Source: Dehalococcoidia bacterium (GTDB lineage Bacteria > Chloroflexota > Dehalococcoidia > UBA2979). Taken from it: a stretch of DNA of 9,485 nucleotides. Under the pieces are notes generated by a model. The model made no database searches. It had not been told where the DNA came from and was given only the letters and a program-made list of their open reading frames with translations. A program made the position numbers and the translations under genes. This document shows positions 6,106 through 9,485 of the stretch, piece after piece (the stretch's first letter is position 1; the number at the start of each line of letters is the position of its first letter). The DNA lies in NCBI GenBank assembly GCA_018700215.1, contig JABIST010000084.1, forward strand, positions 1 through 9,485, written 5' to 3'.

Positions 6106-6564
6106 ATGCTTGAGGTAGGGGCGCAGATGCCGGCGTTCACGATGCGGAATACGCAACGTGACGAGGTGACGCAGGACGACTTTGCGGGTTCGATTACCGT
6201 GCTGGCGTTCTATCCGATGGCGTTCACCGGCGGGTGAACGACTGAGATGCGGGCGTTCCAGGAGTCGCTTGGCGAACTGGAAGGCCTGGGAGCCCGCGTT
6301 GCGGGTATCAGCGCAGACACATTTGCATCGCAAGGGGCTTTCGCGGAGGCGAATGGGATTACGTTCCCGTTGCTTTCGGATTGGTCCGAGTACGCGACGA
6401 TTGAGGCGTTTGGCGTGGGCCGCGAGGGTTCACCGACATCACAGCGAGCCACGTTTGTGTTCGACGCTGCTGGTGTGCTGCGAGCGGTGGTAGACGACGC
6501 ACGCGATATGAACGCGCACCCGGTGGGCGCGCTGGCGGCGGTCAAGGAGATTGCGGGCGGCTAG
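6106..6564 (+). CDS. AhpE-type peroxiredoxin with in-frame TGA at the peroxidatic position (probable selenoprotein)
   Basis: From ATG 6106 (GAGG 6 nt upstream) the frame begins MLEVGAQMPAFTMRNTQ and runs to FYPMAFTGG, a classic thioredoxin-fold peroxiredoxin start. Codon 44 (6235-6237) is TGA. The frame then continues TTEMRAFQESLGELEGLGA and stays open to 6564, with ITFPLLSDW, AFGV and SQRATFVFD (the Arg expected near the active site). In AhpE and related 1-Cys peroxiredoxins the site is TxxC, as in AFTGxC-xxEL; here it is T-G-G-(TGA). With selenocysteine the protein is 152 residues, a usual AhpE length, and has no cysteine at all, so it would be a 1-Sec enzyme reducing peroxides. The ATG at 6247 has no ribosome site and would give a protein without the catalytic residue. 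Alternatives are a TGC/TGT-to-TGA mutation or a sequence error. Ordinary TGA stops elsewhere argue against global recoding. Confidence 0.8.
6256..6282 (+). promoter_or_regulatory. Candidate bacterial SECIS stem-loop
   Basis: Downstream of the TGA, TTCCAG (6256-6261) pairs perfectly with CTGGAA (6277-6282). Inside, TCGC (6265-6268) pairs with GCGA (6272-6275) around a TTG loop, with a GAG/A internal loop between stems. The apical loop begins 31 nt after the TGA, within the spacing usual for bacterial SECIS elements. The G is third in the loop rather than first or second. A competing fold, CGACT (6239-6243) with AGTCG (6263-6267), starts right after the TGA and could present a CGGG loop. Which one SelB would use cannot be settled by eye. 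Confidence 0.45.
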
Positions 6565-6583
6565 CTGGGGTGGTGTGTCAGCG

Positions 6584-6599
6584 GAACCTCGGCGGGTTC
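6584..6599. terminator. Weak hairpin between convergent genes
   Basis: GAACC and GGTTC form a 5-bp stem with a 6-nt loop in the 60-nt gap between the convergent peroxiredoxin and MerR genes. It could serve both directions, but there is no T-tract, so the terminator call is weak. Confidence 0.25.
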
Positions 6600-6624
6600 G
6601 GATGACATCGGAAGTGTTCGTGGG

Positions 6625-7164
6625 CTAGCCAGGTGTTGGCTGTGAGCGGCGCTTCTTTTTCGGCGTGGGTTCTTCGGCTGCGAGCTTTGCCTGGATGTCT
6701 TCGCGACGTTTGAACATGGCTTCGAGGCGATCGCGGAGTTCGCTGCGCATCTCGATGAGGGCGTCGGCCTTGTGGTCGACGACATCGAGCTGGCGCTGGA
6801 GGGCATCGATGATGCGCTCGGCGCGGATGAGGCGAGCCGGGAGCGCGGGGTCCAGGTGGCGGCTGGCGATGACCTGCTGGCGGAGTTCCTCGGATTCGAC
6901 CATCTCTTTGATTTCGGAGAGCGTGAAGCCGAGCAGGTCCTGGAGCTTTTTGACGAATTCGATGCGGACGATGTCGTCGTCCGAGTAGCGGCGGAAGCCG
7001 CCTTCCATGCGCTCGGGTGGTTGGAGTAGACCCTTCTCTTCGTAGAAGCGGAGGGCGCGCTGGGTGACGCCGGTGCGCTCGGCGACTTCGCCGATTTGAT
7101 AGCGCGGCACGGTGGTGTCGACGCTGTCAGCGTCGGGAGGGGTGGTCGTCTCTGGAGGGGTCAC
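6625..7164 (-). CDS. MerR-family transcriptional regulator
   Basis: Starting at GTG 7164 this is a 179-residue protein. Residues 21-90 are a MerR winged helix-turn-helix: YQIGEVAERTGVTQRALRFY, then EEKGLLQPPERMEGGFRRYS and the DIVRIEFVKKLQDLLGFTLS helices. After that comes a long dimerisation coiled coil (about 110-160) and a Lys/Arg tail (PKKKRRSQ). No cysteines lie where metal- or redox-sensing MerR proteins have them, and there is no clear ligand domain, so the signal is unknown. The upstream ATG at 7200 in the same frame falls in the -35 element, so it cannot be the start if the promoter is right. The gene converges on the peroxiredoxin; a regulatory link to it is not shown. Confidence 0.88.
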   Translation of the reverse strand: MTPPETTTPPDADSVDTTVPRYQIGEVAERTGVTQRALRFYEEKGLLQPPERMEGGFRRYSDDDIVRIEFVKKLQDLLGFTLSEIKEMVESEELRQQVIASRHLDPALPARLIRAERIIDALQRQLDVVDHKADALIEMRSELRDRLEAMFKRREDIQAKLAAEEPTPKKKRRSQPTPG

Positions 7165-7170
7165 TTGAGC

Positions 7171-7200
7171 ATCGTAAGAATTGCCGGGAAAGGCCGTCAA
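7171..7200 (-). promoter_or_regulatory. Promoter of the MerR-type gene, probably giving a leaderless message
   Basis: On the minus strand TTGACG (7200-7195) and TACGAT (7176-7171) are separated by 18 nt. The -10 ends 6 nt before the GTG at 7164, so transcription should begin at or next to the start codon. The GTG has no ribosome site, in agreement. An imperfect GCC-GGC dyad lies in the spacer, where MerR proteins usually bind, so autoregulation is possible. Confidence 0.6.
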
Positions 7201-7229
7201 GGAAGTGAGCTTGAATTGGGCGGGTTGGG

Positions 7230-7967
7230 TTAGAAGTCGTCGTCGTCGAAGTCGCCGCTGTCGCCGGTGAGTGTGGGGACGATGGCGATGCCACCGCGTT
7301 CGTCGCGGGGCTGGCGGGGGGTGGGGACAGCGGCAGCAGCGGTGATGGCGGAGCGGACGAGGTCCGGGTTGCCGGGGACGAGGACGGCCATGGTGCCGGC
7401 GTTGCGCCAGGCGTGGAGGGTTGAGGTGGAGGGAGCCTCGGCGGCGGGGACCACGAGCGGGGCAGCGGCGAGTTCGACGACGCGGCGGAGCGCGAGCTGG
7501 TCGCTGACGAGGAGGGGTTGTGCGGGAGGTGCGACGATCAGCGCATCGAGCTGCATGGCGGCGAGGGTGCGGAGTTCTTCTTCGGACATCTCGCGCTCGA
7601 GGAGGAGGACGCGACCGAGGTCAGGCTCGAGGAGGGCTTCGGCGTGGGTCTGGGTGTGGTCGAAGGCGATGAAATCGGCTCCGGCGGCGATGATGCGCTC
7701 GGCATCGGCGGTGGTGGTGGCGTCGTGGCGGATGCCGACGGGGATGTCACCGGCGGCGTCGACGAGGGCCTGGAGGGCATCGAGGTTGGTGGTGATGATG
7801 GAGCCGGCGCCGGCCTCGATCAGGCCGGGGACGGCTGAGGGGTCGTCGGTGATGGCGACGATGAGGAGCTGTGAGTGGGTTTCGGTGGAGGCGGTGCTTG
7901 CGAAGCCGATGGAGCGGCCTCGTGCGCCCTGGGCGGTCTGGCGAAGTCGCGTGCGGAACTTGCTCAT
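7230..7967 (-). CDS. Unrecognised TIM-barrel-like protein with acidic tail
   Basis: A 245-residue protein starting at ATG 7967, chosen because GGAGG lies 7 nt upstream; an earlier start at 7994 lacks this. Short hydrophobic strands alternate with helices about every 20-25 residues (LLIVAIT 34-40, SIITT 56-60, IPVGIR 75-80, ADFIAFD 97-103, RVLLL 119-123, DALIVAP 141-147, LVVPA 171-175, MAVLVPG 193-199), the look of a (beta/alpha)8 barrel. Phrases such as GLIEAGAGSIITT and IIAAGADFIAFD resemble phosphate-binding TIM barrels, but I cannot assign a reaction. A polar linker (PTPRQPRDERGG) leads to a tail ending DFDDDDF. The gene lies 39 nt downstream of the tRNA gene on the same strand and 65 nt upstream of the MerR gene. 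Confidence 0.75.
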   Translation of the reverse strand: MSKFRTRLRQTAQGARGRSIGFASTASTETHSQLLIVAITDDPSAVPGLIEAGAGSIITTNLDALQALVDAAGDIPVGIRHDATTTADAERIIAAGADFIAFDHTQTHAEALLEPDLGRVLLLEREMSEEELRTLAAMQLDALIVAPPAQPLLVSDQLALRRVVELAAAPLVVPAAEAPSTSTLHAWRNAGTMAVLVPGNPDLVRSAITAAAAVPTPRQPRDERGGIAIVPTLTGDSGDFDDDDF

Positions 7968-8006
7968 TCGGCTGCCTCCGGGGGCTGGGCGCACTGGTAT
8001 GTGTGG

Positions 8007-8081
8007 TGGAGCCGGCGGGGGGAATCGAACCCTCGACCTGCTGTTTACGAAACAGCTGCTCTGCCTCTGAGCTACACCGGC
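8007..8081 (-). tRNA. tRNA-Thr, anticodon CGT, CCA encoded
   Basis: A full cloverleaf is seen on the minus strand: acceptor GCCGGTG/CGCCGGC (7 bp with one G-T), D stem GCTC/GAGC, anticodon stem GCTGT/ACAGC with loop TTCGTAA (anticodon CGT at 8047-8049, reading ACG), T loop TTCGATT, discriminator T and encoded CCA at 8009-8007. The T stem GAGGG/CCCCC has one A-C mismatch. Identity as Thr follows from the anticodon. Confidence 0.96.
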
Positions 8082-8092
8082 TTGGAGGAGCG

Positions 8093-8121
8093 AGTATAGG
8101 GGCGGGTGGCGTGGTGGACTA
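8093..8121 (-). promoter_or_regulatory. Likely promoter of tRNA-Thr
   Basis: TATACT on the minus strand (8098-8093) ends 11 nt before the tRNA 5' end, a strong -10. A poor -35 (TAGTCC, 8121-8116) lies 17 nt upstream. The TIM-barrel-like gene downstream may be read from the same promoter. Confidence 0.5.
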
Positions 8122-8137
8122 CCGGGGTGGACCCGGT
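8121..8137. terminator. Hairpin after the thioesterase gene
   Basis: ACCGGG and CCCGGT form a 6-bp GC-rich stem with a 5-nt loop, 19 nt after the thioesterase stop on the minus strand. There is no T-tract, and it abuts the -35 of the tRNA promoter, so it may be a weak terminator. Confidence 0.35.
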
Positions 8138-8156
8138 GTGGCCGTGGGAGCGGATG

Positions 8157-8567
8157 CTAGCGGGTGAGGACGAGCTGGGTCTGGGTGGTGCGGGTGACGA
8201 GCTTGCCGTCTTCGCGGGTGATATCGGTCTGGACGACGACGAGGGTGCGGCCGACGTTGACGGGGGTGGCGGTGATGGTGACGGCACCGGCGGTGACGGG
8301 GCGGAGGAAGTTGGTCTTGGATTCGGTGGTGGTGGTGCCGGCGCCTTCGGGGAGGTGGGGGCCGGCGCAGAGGGCGCCGATGGTATCGGCGAGGCTCATG
8401 AGGTAGCCGCCATGGAGGGTGCCGTTGGCGGTGCAGTGTTCTGGGGCCCAGTCCGCGAGGGCGGTGACGCCTTCGGAAGAGACGAGCACGTTGCGGAGGC
8501 GGATGGCGGCGGCGAAGGGCATGGATTGGTGGACGCTGGCGGTCATATCGACGGGGTTGGTGGACAT
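8157..8567 (-). CDS. PaaI-type hotdog-fold thioesterase
   Basis: A 136-residue protein with the 4HBT hotdog pattern: CTANGTLHGGYLMSLADTIG holds His52-Gly-Gly at the start of the long hotdog helix and Asp61 in it, the residues expected in PaaI-like acyl-CoA thioesterases. The strands KTNFLRPV, AVTITATPVNVGRTLVVVQT and KLVTRTTQTQLVL follow. The family hydrolyses acyl- or aryl-CoA thioesters in the cytoplasm, usually as a tetramer; the substrate cannot be read from the sequence. AGGAG lies 8 nt upstream of the ATG. It is complete at normal length and stands alone between gerW-like and tRNA genes. Confidence 0.88.
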   Translation of the reverse strand: MSTNPVDMTASVHQSMPFAAAIRLRNVLVSSEGVTALADWAPEHCTANGTLHGGYLMSLADTIGALCAGPHLPEGAGTTTTESKTNFLRPVTAGAVTITATPVNVGRTLVVVQTDITREDGKLVTRTTQTQLVLTR

Positions 8568-8640
8568 GGAGGGGCTCCTGGGTGGGTTTGCAGGCGGGAG
8601 TGGGGTGCGCAGTTAGGGGGCGCGGCTGGCTGGGAGTGCG

Positions 8641-8658
8641 CCGATGCCGATGCCGATG
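8641..8658. repeat. Three tandem CCGATG hexamers
   Basis: CCGATG occurs three times in a row in the 117-nt gap between the GerW-like gene and the thioesterase gene. It may be slippage. No other structure is seen in that gap. Confidence 0.6.
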
Positions 8659-8684
8659 TTGCGGGTGATGGGGGTTGGCCGCAG

Positions 8685-9059
8685 CTAGCCGCGGAAGAGT
8701 TTGATGAGGGTGCGTGAGAGGACGGCGGCGGCGGCGGAGAGGAATGCGAATTGGGCGAGCTGGATGGCTGTGCGATCACGAACGGGGTGGATGGCGACGC
8801 CGTCTGGCGAGACTTCGATGACGGCTACGCCGCGGGCGCGGCTGCCACCGCCACCAGCGCCGCCGCTGCCAGCGCCAAATTCGTCGCCATCGTCTTGCTC
8901 GGCGGTGCCGCTGCCCCAACCGAAGCCGAAGCCGTAGGAGACTTCGGCGATGGGGATGACGGTGCGTTCGCCGGCGGAGACGGGCATGCCGAAGCAGCTC
9001 TGAGCGCCGGTGCGCTCGGGCATCTTCGAGAGTTCGGAGATGGCTTCACTTGGTTCCAT
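8685..9059 (-). CDS. GerW/YtfJ-family protein
   Basis: A 124-residue protein resembling the sporulation protein YtfJ (GerW) family: an N-terminal helix (SEAISELSKM), then CFGMPVSAGERTVIPIAEVS, the YGFGFGWG glycine-rich stretch, an acidic-to-glycine loop (about 54-75, widened in this protein) and VAVIEVSPDGVAIHPV. A C-terminal hydrophobic helix (about 97-121) ends LIKLFRG. Members occur widely in bacteria that do not form spores; their biochemical role is not established. GGAGG lies 5 nt upstream of the ATG. Its start overlaps the end of the preceding gene by 14 nt, so the two are probably coupled. Confidence 0.8.
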   Translation of the reverse strand: MEPSEAISELSKMPERTGAQSCFGMPVSAGERTVIPIAEVSYGFGFGWGSGTAEQDDGDEFGAGSGGAGGGGSRARGVAVIEVSPDGVAIHPVRDRTAIQLAQFAFLSAAAAVLSRTLIKLFRG

Positions 9060-9408
9060 GTGGACCTCCGTGGTTCGTGGCTAGCAGTTTACGCGGTCCG
9101 CGGAGGGACGCGAGCGGACGGAGGAGGAGCGAGAGGGTGGTGAGGGCGAAGATGTGGAGCACGGCGTGGAGCCAGGGGTCGCGGGGGGTGGGGACGGGGA
9201 TGATGGCGTCGCGGCCGCCTCGGGAGAGATGGAGGGCGGTGGGGCGGGCGCGGGCGAGGCTGAATCGGAATCCGACACGGTCGCCGAAGCCGAGGTGGAA
9301 GCGTCGGCTTTCGACGCGAGCGCGGATGTGGGTGCCGTGGTGTTCGCCGAGTTCGACGTGTTCAACATCGGTTGTGAGGAGGGCACCGACGTTGAAGGGT
9401 TGTGGCAC
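9046..9408 (-). CDS. Small membrane protein of unknown function
   Basis: From GTG 9408 the frame gives 120 residues. The first 70 look beta-rich (HIRARVESRRFHLGFGDRVG, FRFSLARARPTALHL), followed by a hydrophobic helix at about 84-100 (HAVLHIFALTTLSLLLRPL) and a basic tail. Third codon positions are strongly G/C, as in neighbouring real genes, which favours this frame over competing ones. The frame is open upstream to a TTG at 9459, but that would overlap the preceding permease end, so 9408 (after its stop, with AGG a few nt upstream) is preferred. It ends 14 nt into the GerW-like gene. No family recognised. Confidence 0.6.
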   Translation of the reverse strand: MPQPFNVGALLTTDVEHVELGEHHGTHIRARVESRRFHLGFGDRVGFRFSLARARPTALHLSRGGRDAIIPVPTPRDPWLHAVLHIFALTTLSLLLRPLASLRGPRKLLATNHGGPHGTK

Positions 9409-9421
9409 CGGACCTGGCTCT

Positions 9422-9485
9422 CTAGAGGTCTTTTTGGCGGAAGACGAGGATGCCGCCAAGCAGGGCGATGAGGCTGAGAAGGGAG
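9422..9485 (-). CDS. C-terminal end of a probable ABC-2 type transporter permease (partial)
   Basis: The last 20 codons before a TAG at 9422-9424 read SLLSLIALLGGILVFRQKDL. A final hydrophobic helix followed by LxFRxxDL at the very C terminus is characteristic of ABC-2 type permeases. The rest lies beyond the window, so the assignment rests only on this tail. Confidence 0.55.
   Translation of the reverse strand, partial: SLLSLIALLGGILVFRQKDL

Noticed and set aside
6247..6564. A shorter peroxiredoxin starting at the ATG after the TGA
   Set aside because: No ribosome site, and it would lack the N-terminal strand and the catalytic position, while the upstream part in the same frame is well conserved.

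Overview
This is a GC-rich bacterial window with dense, mostly minus-strand genes. The translated proteins, the gene order and at least one probable leaderless start suggest a Chloroflexota-like (Tepidiformia/Dehalococcoidia-type) or actinobacterial-type genome. That placement is inference from style and gene content; no marker here fixes the taxon. TGA is used as an ordinary stop in several genes (rnpA, yidD, the gene at 9046-9408), which matters for the TGA discussed below.

Left part (1-3440, minus strand, read right to left): a tight origin-type operon, rpmH - rnpA - yidD - beta-propeller lipoprotein - yidC - jag (cut by the window edge). It is driven by a good promoter at 3411-3440. Junctions are very close: ATGA overlaps at rnpA/yidD and yidD/lipoprotein, a 2-nt gap before yidC, and a 113-nt yidC/jag overlap. 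The operon supplies ribosomal protein bL34, the RNase P protein, the membrane-insertion factors YidD and YidC, the YidC-linked RNA-binding protein Jag/KhpB, and an exported PQQ-like beta-propeller. A perfect 16-bp parS site (ParB binding) lies inside the lipoprotein's signal-peptide codons, which fits a location close to the chromosome origin. dnaA and DnaA boxes are not seen here.

Middle part (3527-6564): a large lytic transglycosylase (TPR-like region plus C-terminal SLT domain) on the minus strand. Divergent from it are a 79-residue two-helix membrane protein and an AhpE-type peroxiredoxin on the plus strand. The peroxiredoxin has an in-frame TGA exactly where the peroxidatic cysteine belongs, with intact conserved sequence on both sides and a stem-loop downstream. 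It is best read as a selenocysteine protein, and it is the most striking item in the window.

Right part (6625-9485, minus strand): a MerR-family regulator with a clear promoter and probable leaderless GTG start, an unrecognised TIM-barrel-like protein with a poly-Asp tail, tRNA-Thr(CGT) with encoded CCA, a PaaI-like hotdog thioesterase, a GerW/YtfJ-family protein, a small membrane protein of unknown function, and the last 20 codons of a probable ABC-2 type permease. No stretch longer than about 200 bases lacks a gene. No CRISPR array, insertion sequence or prophage gene is seen.
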